64,000 nt of DNA. Source: Bacteroidales bacterium UBA5382. GTDB lineage: Bacteria; Bacteroidota; Bacteroidia; Bacteroidales; Dysgonomonadaceae. Within the stretch, counting starts at the first letter, position 1, and each line of letters starts with the position of its first letter. The notes beneath the pieces were generated by a model. The model saw only the letters and a list, made by a program, of their open reading frames with translations, ran no database searches and was not told where the DNA came from. Of the stretch, positions 50,510-60,335 are shown one piece after another. The position numbers and the translations under genes are program-made. The stretch lies in assembly GCA_002409745.1 (NCBI GenBank), contig DHOU01000009.1:10752-74751 (forward strand). Direction: 5' to 3'.

Positions 50510-53053
50510 TTATTGCAAGGAGTCCAACAGTTTTTCAAGCGAATATTCATCCGAAATATATACTTCGCGGGGCTTACTACCCTGAACAGGGCCTACGATG
50601 CCGGCGGCTTCGAGTTGATCCATCAACCTTCCCGCACGATTATATCCGATGGAGAACTTGCGCTGAATAAGAGACGTCGATCCCTGCTGATGGACCACAA
50701 TCAAGCGTGCCGCTTCATCAAAGAGAGTATCCCGCTCATTCAGATCGACCGATCCGACTTTCTCTTCCCCATCCGGCAAATCGACTTCCGGAAGCGCAAA
50801 CGCCGATTCATAGCCTTGTTGCTGCCCAATGTATTGCGAAATCTCTTCCACTTCGGGCGTATCGACAAACGCACATTGAATACGGATAAGATTGCTTCCC
50901 TGCGAGAAAAGCATATCTCCCCGCCCGATCAACTGATTGGCGCCGTTCATGTCGAGAATCGTACGCGAATCGATTTGCGAAGTCACACGGAAAGCGATAC
51001 GCGCCGGAAAGTTCGCTTTAATGGTACCCGTAATGATATTGGTGGTAGGACGCTGCGTAGCGATAACCATGTGTATGCCTACCGCACGCGCTTTCTGCGC
51101 AATACGGGCTATCGGCATCTCTATTTCCTTACCGGCAGTCATAATCAAATCGCCGAACTCATCGATAACCACTACAATATAAGGGAGGTAACGATGCCCG
51201 TTCTTCGGGTTCAACCGTCTTTTAATAAACTTATCGTTATATTCCTTAATCGTTCTGACATGCGCCTTCATCAACAATTCGTAGCGGTCGTCCATCTCTT
51301 TGGTAAGCGAATTAAGCGTCTGCGTCACTTTGGACACATCCGTGATAATCGCCTTTTCGGCATCGGGTAATTTGGCCAGATAATGCCTTTCGATGGTCGA
51401 ATAAATATTGAATTCAACCATTTTCGGGTCGATCAGCACCATCTTCATTTCGGAAGGGTGCTTTTTATACAGCAAGGAGGTGATGATCGCGTTCAATCCG
51501 ACGGATTTCCCCTGTCCCGTAGCGCCGGCGACCAATAAGTGAGGCATCTTTGTCAAGTCGAAGATAAAGACATCGTTCGTAATCGTTTTTCCCAACGCCA
51601 CCGGAAGATCGTACGTACATTCCTGAAACTTCTTGGAAGAAATAACCGATTGCATCGAAACGATTTGCGGATCTTTGTTCGGCACCTCGATGCCGACCGT
51701 TCCCTTTCCGGGAATAGGCGCGATAATGCGGATGCCCAAAGCGGACAAACTAAGAGCGATATCATCTTCCAGATTGCGGATTCGCGATATGCGCACACCG
51801 GCTTGAGGCACTATTTCATAAAGGGTTATAGTCGGTCCGACCGTCGCTTTGATGGAAGTGATTTCGATTCCATAATTCCGCAACGTACGGATGATCTTAT
51901 CTTTATTTTCATTCTGCTCCTTCATATCGACCTCCCGATTCTGTGTTTGATACGTTTTCAGCAGATCCATGGTGGGGAAACGGAAAGAAGAAAGATCTTT
52001 CTTCGGGTCGTAATCTTCCATCGGTTCCTCGTCCGGATTGGATGATAACGAGGCATCCTCCTCAACAGAACCGGTCTCATCCATTGGTTCGGGACTTTCG
52101 GGCTCCAGAACGGGCTCTTCGTCTTTCGGAACGATTACTTCGAAGTTATCCATATTCCGCCGTTTCTGCTCAAATTCTTTTGCAAACGGCGTTATCTCTT
52201 CTTTTTCAGGTAAAAAAGAAGATTCGTCCTGCGGCTCATCTTCCGGTATTTTTTTATCCGGAGAATGAGCAAAAACGGCTTTTGTTTTCTTTAAAAACCT
52301 CTGAAGAAAGGACGGTCGTTTTTCGCGGGCGTCTTCTGGAGAATATTCTTCTTCCGAGGCCGCATCCTCATCTTCCGGAAAAGATTCCTCTTTCGGATTA
52401 TTCCCGAATGTGGATTTTCCTTTGATGATCGTTTCCTGCATTTTATACATGGAGTTTTTTTTGAAAATCACCACGATAATCACGATGCACAAAACAATAA
52501 GAAGAAGCAATCCCGGCCAACCGATACTACTTTCCAGAAAAGCTTCTATCCGGTTTCCGTGAACACCGCCCCAATTTATATGGCTTGTAGGAAATAGTTT
52601 TCCTAAAACAAAGGCGCTGGCTATAGATCCTCCGATAAGGATCAATGCCGAAGAAAGTAACGTTTTGAAGAATGACAAATTAGAGACGTCCATCAACCGC
52701 ATACCCAAATACATAATAAAGAGGGGCACAATAACGGAAAAGATACCGAACCACCCGTTCACCATATATTCTGCGATAAAAGCACCGCCAACACCTGTCC
52801 AGTTTTGGACTTCCAGCGTTTTATCCCGTATCAACTCCCAAAAGGATTTGTTCAAAACCGCACTTTGATCGGCGGCCCCGGTAAAGAAAAAAGAAATAAT
52901 GGCCAACAACATAAAAATGCCGATGAAAGCAAGAAGTACTCCAAAAATGAAATGCACTCTTTCATTTTTGAGAAACTCCATCCATTCCTTTTTTTGATTA
53001 CGGGGTTTTCCGTTCGCTTTTCGTCTTACTCTCTTTTTCTTTATTGTCGCCAT
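50510..53053 (-). CDS. ftsK: DNA translocase FtsK
   Basis: Septal DNA pump for chromosome segregation, 847 residues from the ATG at 53053 (an upstream TTG would add four). Basic N-terminus, four membrane helices (to about residue 205), a Glu/Pro/Ser-rich linker (about 215-365), then the motor: Walker A AGATGQGKSVGLN, Walker B YIVVVIDEFGDLI, GTIKANFPARIAFRV. The C-terminal winged-helix gamma domain (SLIQRKFSIGYNRAGRLMDQLE) reads KOPS sites. Confidence 0.96.
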   Translation of the reverse strand: MATIKKKRVRRKANGKPRNQKKEWMEFLKNERVHFIFGVLLAFIGIFMLLAIISFFFTGAADQSAVLNKSFWELIRDKTLEVQNWTGVGGAFIAEYMVNGWFGIFSVIVPLFIMYLGMRLMDVSNLSFFKTLLSSALILIGGSIASAFVLGKLFPTSHINWGGVHGNRIEAFLESSIGWPGLLLLIVLCIVIIVVIFKKNSMYKMQETIIKGKSTFGNNPKEESFPEDEDAASEEEYSPEDAREKRPSFLQRFLKKTKAVFAHSPDKKIPEDEPQDESSFLPEKEEITPFAKEFEQKRRNMDNFEVIVPKDEEPVLEPESPEPMDETGSVEEDASLSSNPDEEPMEDYDPKKDLSSFRFPTMDLLKTYQTQNREVDMKEQNENKDKIIRTLRNYGIEITSIKATVGPTITLYEIVPQAGVRISRIRNLEDDIALSLSALGIRIIAPIPGKGTVGIEVPNKDPQIVSMQSVISSKKFQECTYDLPVALGKTITNDVFIFDLTKMPHLLVAGATGQGKSVGLNAIITSLLYKKHPSEMKMVLIDPKMVEFNIYSTIERHYLAKLPDAEKAIITDVSKVTQTLNSLTKEMDDRYELLMKAHVRTIKEYNDKFIKRRLNPKNGHRYLPYIVVVIDEFGDLIMTAGKEIEMPIARIAQKARAVGIHMVIATQRPTTNIITGTIKANFPARIAFRVTSQIDSRTILDMNGANQLIGRGDMLFSQGSNLIRIQCAFVDTPEVEEISQYIGQQQGYESAFALPEVDLPDGEEKVGSVDLNERDTLFDEAARLIVVHQQGSTSLIQRKFSIGYNRAGRLMDQLEAAGIVGPVQGSKPREVYISDEYSLEKLLDSLQ

Positions 53054-53117
53054 AGTAGAAAACAACTTCTATCGCCTTATGTAATAGAAGTCAATGAAAC
53101 AATTATCCTATTCCGTG

Positions 53118-53125
53118 CAAAAGTA
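53118..53125 (-). promoter_or_regulatory. Candidate -7 element of ftsK
   Basis: TACTTTTG on the minus strand, then GCAC; fits TAnnTTTG, 65 bases before the start. No clear -33. Confidence 0.45.
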
Positions 53126-53184
53126 CGAAAAAGATAGGAGTTTTAACGGGCACGCAACTTATTTTATCTATTGATTCTTTCTTA

Positions 53185-53215
53185 TCGGGGGTGCTTTATC
53201 AATCAACACCCCCGA
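53185..53215 (-). terminator. Strong hairpin after the DUF3185 gene
   Basis: A perfect 9-bp stem (TCGGGGGTG, 53185-53193, with 53207-53215) and 13-base loop, 29 bases past the DUF3185 stop. There is no T-run on either side, so it may end transcripts by another route or protect their 3' end. Confidence 0.5.
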
Positions 53216-53243
53216 CAACACCGGTGTAAGGATGAATCCGTCG

Positions 53244-53462
53244 CTATTTCTTTTTATTCCCTACGAGATAAACCCCTCCGACCAACGCAACCAACGCCAG
53301 TCCGAGTTGCACATAAGAAGTCTCTTTTGCTCCCTGATCTTCCGCTCTGAGTTCGATACCCAGGATGTTTACGGCTTTAGAGCTTTCCTGTAACCCTGTA
53401 ACACCTAAATAACCCAAAAATAATGCGCCTGCAATAAGAATAATACCGATACCTGTTTTCAT
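53244..53462 (-). CDS. DUF3185 small membrane protein
   Basis: A 72-residue protein with two membrane helices (about 3-21 and 48-66) and a short loop (SSKAVNILGIELRAED). The ATG at 53462 is preferred over the TTG at 53471. The family is widespread and of unknown function. It follows the BrkB-like gene after 22 bases, so it is probably cotranscribed. Confidence 0.75.
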   Translation of the reverse strand: MKTGIGIILIAGALFLGYLGVTGLQESSKAVNILGIELRAEDQGAKETSYVQLGLALVALVGGVYLVGNKKK

Positions 53463-53483
53463 TTTGTTCAAATTATGAATTGT

Positions 53484-54485
53484 TTATGTCCTCTGTAATG
53501 ATTCGTTGGAATGAGTTTCATCTGTCAGATTCACTTTTTCTTTATGAATTGTTGACACCGAAACGTTCTCCTGCTCTATTTCAACCGTTTTTGTAGCAAC
53601 GGCATAATCATCGGGAAATATTTTTCCGCCTTGATTATTCGCCCAAGCTTTCGTAAATTCCGCTCCGATATATATAATGATGGAAGAGTAATATATCCAC
53701 GTAAGCAGTATAATGATAAATGCTGCGGCACCATATACCGAAGTGACATTCCGTGTGCCCATATAAAACGAAATAGCATATTGGCCAACAAGAAACAGGA
53801 CGGTCGTAACAACCGAGCCTACCGCCACATCCCGTAACTTGATTTTAGCATCCGGCAGCACTTTAAACATCAACACAAATAAGACCGATATAACGATTAT
53901 ATTCACCAACATCCCGACACCCTGAAAAAGAAGGGCTGTCACATCGGGGAAAAATGCCGATAACCGATCGCTCAATCCGGTAATAAGCGTCGAGAAGAAT
54001 AAAGTCACTAACATCAGAAATCCTAAAACTAAAATCATAGAAAAAGAGAGCAGTCTGTTCTTCAAATACAAAAGCCATCCTTTCTTCGGTTTGGGCTTAA
54101 TGCCCCAGATGGTATTGAGCGATGTTTGAATTTCGGCAAAAATAGCGGTTGCACCGAATATCGTCACACCCAAGCTTATGATGGTGGCTAAGGAAGACGT
54201 ATCCGCAGCCGAAGCATTGTTGAGAATAGACTGTAATTGTACCACGACGTCGCTCCCCAATAAAGGAGTCATGCGGCTATACATTTCGGAGGCGATGTCC
54301 TGATGAAATATAGCGCCGATAGATACAATCAACGTTAGAAAAGGGATCATCGCAAAAATAGTCGCATACGCCAGCGAAGCACTCAATTTGGTAACCTTGT
54401 CGTCGGTAAATCCTTGAATGGTCAGCTTAATGATATCGAATACCGATTTGAACGTAATTTTTGCAGGAAGCTCCGTTTTTTCCAT
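53484..54485 (-). CDS. YihY/BrkB-family inner membrane protein
   Basis: A 333-residue membrane protein with six predicted helices and family features (LSASLAYATIFAMIPFLTLIVSI, SLNTIWGIKPKPKKGWLLYLKNRLLS, SFYMGTRNVTSVYGAAAFIIILLTWIYYSSIIIYIGAEF). The ATG at 54485 is used rather than the TTG at 54503. Its C-terminal 55 residues are a soluble tail. The old label ribonuclease BN is wrong for this family; the function is unknown. Confidence 0.88.
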   Translation of the reverse strand: MEKTELPAKITFKSVFDIIKLTIQGFTDDKVTKLSASLAYATIFAMIPFLTLIVSIGAIFHQDIASEMYSRMTPLLGSDVVVQLQSILNNASAADTSSLATIISLGVTIFGATAIFAEIQTSLNTIWGIKPKPKKGWLLYLKNRLLSFSMILVLGFLMLVTLFFSTLITGLSDRLSAFFPDVTALLFQGVGMLVNIIVISVLFVLMFKVLPDAKIKLRDVAVGSVVTTVLFLVGQYAISFYMGTRNVTSVYGAAAFIIILLTWIYYSSIIIYIGAEFTKAWANNQGGKIFPDDYAVATKTVEIEQENVSVSTIHKEKVNLTDETHSNESLQRT

Positions 54486-54548
54486 AAATAAGGGATTGAT
54501 CAATATTTACTATACAACAAAGCGGGGAGCCGGTTTGTTCTCTCCCTT

Positions 54549-54603
54549 CAATCTTCCAACAATCTCCCATCAATCTTTTATCAATCTTTCATCAATCTTT
54601 CAT
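54549..54603. repeat. 11-bp tandem repeat CAATCTTTCAT at the yoeB 3' end
   Basis: Five 11-bp units. On the coding strand the array encodes the last residues of the toxin (ERLMKD) and its stop codon. Confidence 0.85.
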
Positions 54604-54874
54604 TTGCCTTGTAATGCCCCTCTACCGACAATACGAGAACGGTTACCGTCTCATCATGAATATCATAAATCAGTCGATCTTTTCCGCCGATCCTGCGGGA
54701 ATAGGTTGCAGAATTACCCGAAACGAGAGACTCCGGGTGTCCTATTCCACTTCTTGGGTGTTCCATGATCTCATCTAATAACTTCTCCAATTTTTTGTAA
54801 AGTACGGGATTTGACTTCTTATACTTGGCTACTACTTTGGATGCTTCCTTTGAGAAATAAATCCTATATATCAT
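54581..54874 (-). CDS. yoeB: YoeB/Txe-family mRNA interferase toxin
   Basis: A 97-residue RelE-fold ribosome-dependent endonuclease. The start MIYRIYFSKEA at 54874 overlaps the antitoxin stop by ATGA. Family features are LYKKLEKLLDEIMEHPRSGIGHPESL, the catalytic-region SRRIGGKDRLIYDI and C-terminal VLVLSVEGHY. In known YoeB proteins the His-Tyr pair is the C-terminus and acts in cleavage. Here nine more residues follow, six of them encoded by an 11-bp repeat. Activity may be altered. Confidence 0.88.
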   Translation of the reverse strand: MIYRIYFSKEASKVVAKYKKSNPVLYKKLEKLLDEIMEHPRSGIGHPESLVSGNSATYSRRIGGKDRLIYDIHDETVTVLVLSVEGHYKANERLMKD

Positions 54875-55137
54875 AGAGAATCTAAGAAACGATGAAGCTC
54901 TTCCTTTGTTTTGCACGAAATGGCTTTACCTTCCCTATATTCTCTTCGGCCTTCTTCGAGTCTTTTCTCGAGTTCGGGAGTAATCACAAAGTCGCTGTCA
55001 TCATCGACAGGAGTAAGTTTGTAGGCCTGTTTCCGGCCACGTTTGAGAATAATTTGCGCCCCGCTATCCGCGAGATCTAAGTAAGCCTTCTGTTTTTCCC
55101 TAAATTCCCTACTTGAAATTTCTATCACTCGTTCCAT
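54871..55137 (-). CDS. yefM: YefM/Phd-family antitoxin
   Basis: An 88-residue antitoxin, first gene of the pair. The start at 55137 (MERVIEISSREFREKQKAYLD) fits the Phd/YefM N-terminal DNA-binding fold; the frame from 55173 would cross the promoter leader. The C-terminal half (ELEKRLEEGRREYREGKA ... TKEELHRFLDSL) is the flexible toxin-wrapping region. It should repress its own promoter together with the toxin. Confidence 0.88.
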   Translation of the reverse strand: MERVIEISSREFREKQKAYLDLADSGAQIILKRGRKQAYKLTPVDDDSDFVITPELEKRLEEGRREYREGKAISCKTKEELHRFLDSL

Positions 55138-55170
55138 AATCAAAAAATTTAATTTGCACCGATTGCCGTA

Positions 55171-55202
55171 CAAACGTAAATAAAAAAGAGATACTGACCA
55201 AA
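55171..55202 (-). promoter_or_regulatory. Promoter of the yefM-yoeB operon
   Basis: On the minus strand TTTG (55202-55199), 20 bases, then TACGTTTG (55178-55171): a perfect consensus match, 34 bases before the antitoxin start. Confidence 0.8.
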
Positions 55203-55207
55203 ATTAC

Positions 55208-55251
55208 TCTCCGATCTTATCCAGCGAAAGATTATCATCTTCTATCGGAGA
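55208..55251. repeat. Inverted repeat upstream of yefM-yoeB
   Basis: TCTCCGAT (55208-55215) pairs with ATCGGAGA (55244-55251) around a 28-base loop that itself has AATC/GATT complementarity. It lies just upstream of the TA promoter, between it and the tpx terminator. Role unclear. Confidence 0.4.
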
Positions 55252-55312
55252 CAGTCTCTAATCTTCGTGTCCTCCTCCATGCAACTCTGCGTAACCCCAT
55301 CCATCTGAAAGC

Positions 55313-55344
55313 GAAAAGCCCGCGAATCACTTCGCAGACTTTTC
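55313..55344 (-). terminator. Intrinsic terminator of tpx
   Basis: On the minus strand GAAAAGTCTGCGAA pairs with TTCGCGGGCTTTTC (13-14 pairs with two G-U), loop GTGA, 28 bases past the tpx stop. Confidence 0.7.
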
Positions 55345-55371
55345 TTGTTAACACAATCTTCATGAAACAAA

Positions 55372-55872
55372 CTACACTATCGAGTTGATTGCAGAAAGAT
55401 AATCAGGTTCCTGTGCAATCTCAGGAACCAGCTCTTTATATGCTATCTTCCCTTGTGGGTCTACCACCACTACGGCTCTAGCCAATAATCCTTTCAAAGG
55501 ACCATCGAGCATGAAAACGCCGTAATCTTTGCCAAATGCTGTATCGCGGAAAGTGGATAACGTGACGACATTATCAATACCTTCTGCGGAGCAAAAACGT
55601 CCCGAAGCAAAAGGCAGGTCGGCCGATATGCCTAATACCACTGTATTATTTGCGGAAGCAGCTTCTTTATTAAAGCGACGCACGGATGCGGCGCAAACAC
55701 CGGTATCCAAACTCGGGAATATGTTTAGAACGACATTCTTTCCCTTAAAATCGGATAACTTCACTTCCGACAGATCACTTTTCACCAATGTAAAATCGGG
55801 AGCCTGAACACCTACCTCCGGCAAATCGCCACTCGTTTGCACGGGATTACCTTTAAATGCAATTTTTGCCAT
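55372..55872 (-). CDS. tpx: Thiol peroxidase (Tpx-type peroxiredoxin)
   Basis: A 166-residue atypical 2-Cys peroxiredoxin reducing lipid and other hydroperoxides with thioredoxin. The peroxidatic Cys is in [15 protein letters not shown] (about residue 60) and the resolving Cys in GRFCSAEGI (about 94). Normal length, single-gene unit. trxB at 48.6 kb supplies the reducing system. Confidence 0.95.
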   Translation of the reverse strand: MAKIAFKGNPVQTSGDLPEVGVQAPDFTLVKSDLSEVKLSDFKGKNVVLNIFPSLDTGVCAASVRRFNKEAASANNTVVLGISADLPFASGRFCSAEGIDNVVTLSTFRDTAFGKDYGVFMLDGPLKGLLARAVVVVDPQGKIAYKELVPEIAQEPDYLSAINSIV

Positions 55873-55997
55873 ATCAAATATCTATAATTATTATTTTTCG
55901 TTGCTTAATAACACCTTATCATTTGTAACCAATTCGTATGCATTAATTACACAAACTAAACAACAGCGTTATACAAATGTTCATTCCCGATTCTTAT

Positions 55998-58838
55998 TTA
56001 ACTTTTATCTCGATTCTTTTCTTTCATTTCTTCTTTCAGGTATACAGCGGTATAGCTGTCGGAGTGCGCGACAATGTCTTCAGGCGTTCCCGTAGCCAGT
56101 ATATTTCCGCCTTTTTCTCCCCCTTCGGGGCCCAGATCGATAATATAATCGGCCGATTTTATAATATCCATGTTATGTTCGATGACAATGACCGTATTTC
56201 CCTTTTCGACCAACTTGTTGAGGACGCCAAGCAACACCCTGATATCTTCGAAATGGAGTCCGGTCGTCGGCTCGTCAAGCACATAAAGCGTATTGCCGGT
56301 ATCCATGCGTGAAAGCTCCGCAGCCAATTTCACCCGTTGACTTTCACCTCCCGACAAGGTGGTCGACGATTGCCCCAATCGGATATATCCTAATCCGACC
56401 TCTTGCAACACTTTTATCTTATGTAGAATAGATGGAATATTTTCGAAAAATTCCACCGCCATATTGATCGTCATATCCAGCACATCGGCTATCGATTTGC
56501 CCTTATAACGTACCTCCAGCGTCTCACGGTTATAACGCGTGCCATGACACACCTCACAGGGCACCATCACATCGGGCAGGAAATTCATCTCGATGGTTTT
56601 GTATCCGTTCCCTTTACAGTTCTCGCACCGCCCGCCTTTCACATTAAAAGAGAAGCGCCCGGGTTTGTATCCGCGCACTTTCGCTTCGGGCATCCCCGCA
56701 AATAGATTCCGTATATCGGAAAACACACCGCTGTACGTAGCGGGATTCGAACGCGGGGTGCGGCCTATAGGCGATTGATCGACACTGACAATCTTATCGA
56801 CATGTTCCACGCCTTTTATCGATTTATAAGGAAGCGGGTCTTTTATCGAACGATAGAATTTCTGACTCAAAATCGGTTGTAGCGTTTCGTTAATCAACGT
56901 CGATTTTCCGCTTCCCGACACGCCGGTCACACATATCAGCGTACCCAAAGGAAACGATGCCGTCACATTTTTCAAATTATTGCCGGTAGCGCCCTTAATC
57001 GTTAAGGTATTTCCATTCCCTTTTCGGCGCTTCTCCGGAAGATCTATTTTCAGTTTTCCGTTCAAGTAATTCGATGTGAGCGTATTTTTCTTCAGCATTT
57101 CACCGGGCGTACCGGCGAAAACCACGTCCCCACCCTTCCGTCCGGCAAAAGGGCCCATATCCACAATATAATCGGATGCCAGCATCATGTCCTTATCGTG
57201 CTCCACGACAACGACCGAATTTCCGGAATCGCGCAGTTTCTTCAACGAATCGATCAACCGGTGGTTATCCCGCTGATGCAACCCGATACTCGGCTCATCC
57301 AATATATACAAGACATTCACCAGTTGGGAACCGATTTGCGTCGCCAGGCGTATGCGCTGGCTTTCGCCTCCCGACAGCGACGAAGAGGCGCGCGAAAGGG
57401 AAAGATACCCCAATCCGACATCCAATAGAAATCGCAGGCGCGATAGAATTTCTTTTTTAATCTCTTCGGCAATCAAACGCTGCTTTTCCGATACATGCGT
57501 ATCCATATCGACCATCCAATCATACAAATGACGGATATCCATATCGGCCAACTCAGCAATATTTTTTCCGTTTATTCTGAAATGCAATGCCTCCTTGTTG
57601 AGCCGCTGCCCATGGCATTCCGGGCACACGAAAGTGGTCACGAACTGATCGGCCCACTTTTGGGCAGAGGCAGAGGCTTCATCGTCCTGCTGCATTTCGA
57701 TATATTTGACCACTCCTTCATAAATGACCAAATAGTTTGAATTACCCAGCGACTCATTCTTTATCTTCAGGCGCTCATTCGTTCCATACATGATTTCCTC
57801 GATGGCTTCCTGCGGAATATCTTTCAGCGGGGTCTTGAGGGTCACTCCGTATTTTTCACAAATAGCGGCTATTTGCCAAAAAATAAGACTGCTGCGTTCT
57901 TTTCCCAAGGGAAGAATGCCCCCTGCGGCAATACTAAGGGCCGGATTGGGAATAATCTTTTCGATATCGATTTGTTCGACAATGCCGAGGCCTTTACAAC
58001 GCGGACAAGCGCCTTGCGGCGAATTGAAAGAGAAATTGTGCGGTGCAGGTTCGTTGTAGGACAATCCGGTTGTCGGACACATCAACTGCTTGCTGTAATG
58101 GCGTACGTCGCCGCTATCGGCATCTTCTATGAGAATCAACCCCGAACCTTGCTTCATGGCTACACGCACGCTGGCCTTAAGCTTGTCTTCAAACTTGTTG
58201 GAGACGGAGAGTTTGTCAATTAATATTTCGATGCTATGGTTTTTATACCGATCGACCTTCATGCCGGGAAATATTTCCTGAATCTCGCCATCGACACGCA
58301 CATTTAGATATCCTTTTTTACGTATCTGCTCGAAAAGTTCCTTATAATGCCCTTTACGGTTCCGCACCACGGGGGCAAGGATATAAATCTTTTTACCGAT
58401 ATACTTTTCCAGGATCAGTTCGACAATCTGTTCTTCGGTATATTTCACCATTTTCTCGCCGGTATTGTAGGAATAGGCTTCACCGGCGCGGGCAAAGAGC
58501 AGCCGCAGGAAGTCGTAAATTTCGGTCGTCGTTCCTACGGTCGAACGCGGATTCTTGTTGGTCGTTTTCTGTTCGATGGAAATAACCGGGCTGAGTCCCG
58601 TGATCTCATCGACATCGGGACGTTCCATTTTACCCAAAAATCCGCGCGCATAAGCCGAGAACGTTTCGATATAACGGCGTTGACCTTCGGCAAATATGGT
58701 ATCGAAAGCCAAGGATGATTTTCCGCTTCCGCTCAGGCCGGTAATCACCGTGAGGGAATCACGCGGAATCTGAACGTCTATATTTTTAAGATTGTGTACG
58801 CGCGCACCGTACACCTGAATAAATTCTGTTTCAGTCAT
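55998..58838 (-). CDS. uvrA: Excinuclease ABC subunit A
   Basis: Damage-sensing ATPase of nucleotide excision repair. The ATG at 58838 gives 946 residues; a GTG at 58856 would overlap the upstream gene. Two ABC modules are seen with GLSGSGKSS and GVSGSGKST Walker A loops and two LSGGESQR signatures. Zinc-finger cysteines occur as CPTTG/CPRCKG, CPECHG and CENCKG/CEVCHG. It follows the transglycosylase gene with the start 3 bases from that stop. Confidence 0.97.
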   Translation of the reverse strand: MTETEFIQVYGARVHNLKNIDVQIPRDSLTVITGLSGSGKSSLAFDTIFAEGQRRYIETFSAYARGFLGKMERPDVDEITGLSPVISIEQKTTNKNPRSTVGTTTEIYDFLRLLFARAGEAYSYNTGEKMVKYTEEQIVELILEKYIGKKIYILAPVVRNRKGHYKELFEQIRKKGYLNVRVDGEIQEIFPGMKVDRYKNHSIEILIDKLSVSNKFEDKLKASVRVAMKQGSGLILIEDADSGDVRHYSKQLMCPTTGLSYNEPAPHNFSFNSPQGACPRCKGLGIVEQIDIEKIIPNPALSIAAGGILPLGKERSSLIFWQIAAICEKYGVTLKTPLKDIPQEAIEEIMYGTNERLKIKNESLGNSNYLVIYEGVVKYIEMQQDDEASASAQKWADQFVTTFVCPECHGQRLNKEALHFRINGKNIAELADMDIRHLYDWMVDMDTHVSEKQRLIAEEIKKEILSRLRFLLDVGLGYLSLSRASSSLSGGESQRIRLATQIGSQLVNVLYILDEPSIGLHQRDNHRLIDSLKKLRDSGNSVVVVEHDKDMMLASDYIVDMGPFAGRKGGDVVFAGTPGEMLKKNTLTSNYLNGKLKIDLPEKRRKGNGNTLTIKGATGNNLKNVTASFPLGTLICVTGVSGSGKSTLINETLQPILSQKFYRSIKDPLPYKSIKGVEHVDKIVSVDQSPIGRTPRSNPATYSGVFSDIRNLFAGMPEAKVRGYKPGRFSFNVKGGRCENCKGNGYKTIEMNFLPDVMVPCEVCHGTRYNRETLEVRYKGKSIADVLDMTINMAVEFFENIPSILHKIKVLQEVGLGYIRLGQSSTTLSGGESQRVKLAAELSRMDTGNTLYVLDEPTTGLHFEDIRVLLGVLNKLVEKGNTVIVIEHNMDIIKSADYIIDLGPEGGEKGGNILATGTPEDIVAHSDSYTAVYLKEEMKEKNRDKS

Positions 58839-58840
58839 AT

Positions 58841-59815
58841 TTATTTTTGCACCCACCGCGAATCGTGCACCGGATATTTTTCACCTTTCCGATAATACAA
58901 ACTCTCAGCCGTAGGGACGAGCAAGAGGTAACTTTTACCGGTTTTATTCGTCAGCTTGTCACTTCGAAGCCACGAATTAAAGTCTTTCAGTTGGGCATAC
59001 GTCACGCCGTTTTGTTTGGCAAAGGCAATCAAATCGGGAATAGAGCCCGAAACGTTGATTTCTTTAAACCGGATAGGGCGATATAATTGGTCGGGACGAA
59101 TAACGAACCCGTATTGTTGAGGATCTTCAAAAATCAGTTTGACGGCAAGCATGCGGTAATAATAACGCGTAGTTTCTTCCACCAGCCATAAATCGAGCGC
59201 TTCGTCCGCCGCCTGACGGCTCAATTCGTTCGTAATCCTCGCCTGACCGCCATTGTAAGAAAGCAACGCCGCACTCCACGATCCGTATTTACGGTAAGCG
59301 CTTTTCAAATAGCGGCAAGCGGCAAGAGTGGATTTTTCTATATGGTAGCGTTCATCCACCTCCGGCGATACTTCCAATCCATATTGGGTAGCGGACGAAG
59401 AGATAAACTGCCACAAGCCGGCGGCGCCGGCCGAAGAAACGGCACGTGGGTCGAGGCTGCTTTCGATGACCGCAAGATATTTCAAATCATCGGGCATTCC
59501 CTGTTGTTTCAGAATAGGCTCAATGAGCGGAAACAGGCGGTTGGCCCGTTTGAACAGCAGCAGCGTGGTGGAGTGGAAATAAGTGAAACTATTCAGTTCG
59601 CGATCCATCCGCTCATGTTTATCGTAGCGATCGAAGACGATTTTTTCACCGGCAAACACCATTTGCCCGGGAATAGTTACCGAAGCCGTCATCGACAGTA
59701 CCTGCGGTTGTCCTTCTTCTATCTTTTGCGAATCACTCCCCGATAGGCATACCCATAAAATGGTTACCAGCACAGCCGGAAGGAGAATAAGAGGGAGGCT
59801 TTTCTTCATCTTCAT
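58841..59815 (-). CDS. Lytic transglycosylase (GH23, MltD-like)
   Basis: A 324-residue periplasmic enzyme that cuts peptidoglycan with anhydro-MurNAc formation. A membrane anchor or signal peptide (about 5-26) is followed by the SLT domain (YLAVIESSLDPRAVSSAGAAGLWQF; catalytic Glu near residue 117; later ALLSYNGGQARI). A C-terminal region ends in SYLLLVPTAESLYY, a single LysM-like module. It is directly upstream of uvrA. Confidence 0.88.
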   Translation of the reverse strand: MKMKKSLPLILLPAVLVTILWVCLSGSDSQKIEEGQPQVLSMTASVTIPGQMVFAGEKIVFDRYDKHERMDRELNSFTYFHSTTLLLFKRANRLFPLIEPILKQQGMPDDLKYLAVIESSLDPRAVSSAGAAGLWQFISSSATQYGLEVSPEVDERYHIEKSTLAACRYLKSAYRKYGSWSAALLSYNGGQARITNELSRQAADEALDLWLVEETTRYYYRMLAVKLIFEDPQQYGFVIRPDQLYRPIRFKEINVSGSIPDLIAFAKQNGVTYAQLKDFNSWLRSDKLTNKTGKSYLLLVPTAESLYYRKGEKYPVHDSRWVQK

Positions 59816-59903
59816 ATCTTCAGTTATTAATCTATCCTATTATACGGTTATCAGGAAAACAGCCGCTCGATACCGAGCCGGTTATTGGAAGCAAGGCACT
59901 CGC

Positions 59904-60335
59904 TTACCTCGATTCCCCTATGCGAGAATAAGGCAATGCGGCCAATGTTTCGGCGATCTTATCTACCGCTTGCTGAATAGGCTTGGAAACCATGGAGCGG
60001 AGAAAGGGATTGATGTCGGCTTTGAACGTAACTTTCATCTTCGTATCTTTCTCTTCTTTCTGAACGAGTTGTATCCAACAATGAGCTTCAAAAGGCAAAT
60101 TCTGCGATTGAAACTTAACGAACTTATTGGGCTCTCGCGTAACGATCAAAAACGTAACAACCCCGATTGGTTCTACATGAAACGAAAAGCCATCGCGATC
60201 GAAAGTAAAACCGGATATCTTGTCTTCAGGTAATTGATCTTTCACCCATTCCAAGTTATTCATATCCGACAACACCCGGAAAATATCGCCATCGTCATAA
60301 GGAATTGTTTTTACATCACTGGTAAATTCCGTCAT
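59904..60335 (-). CDS. SRPBCC-family (START/Bet v1-like) protein
   Basis: A 143-residue single-domain helix-grip protein (FTSDVKTIPYDDGDIFRVLSDMNNLEWVKDQL, then alternating strands and a long C-terminal helix). Such proteins bind hydrophobic ligands. The function here is unknown. Its ATG overlaps the pyrE stop (ATGA), a pairing common in Bacteroidales. Confidence 0.8.
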   Translation of the reverse strand: MTEFTSDVKTIPYDDGDIFRVLSDMNNLEWVKDQLPEDKISGFTFDRDGFSFHVEPIGVVTFLIVTREPNKFVKFQSQNLPFEAHCWIQLVQKEEKDTKMKVTFKADINPFLRSMVSKPIQQAVDKIAETLAALPYSRIGESR

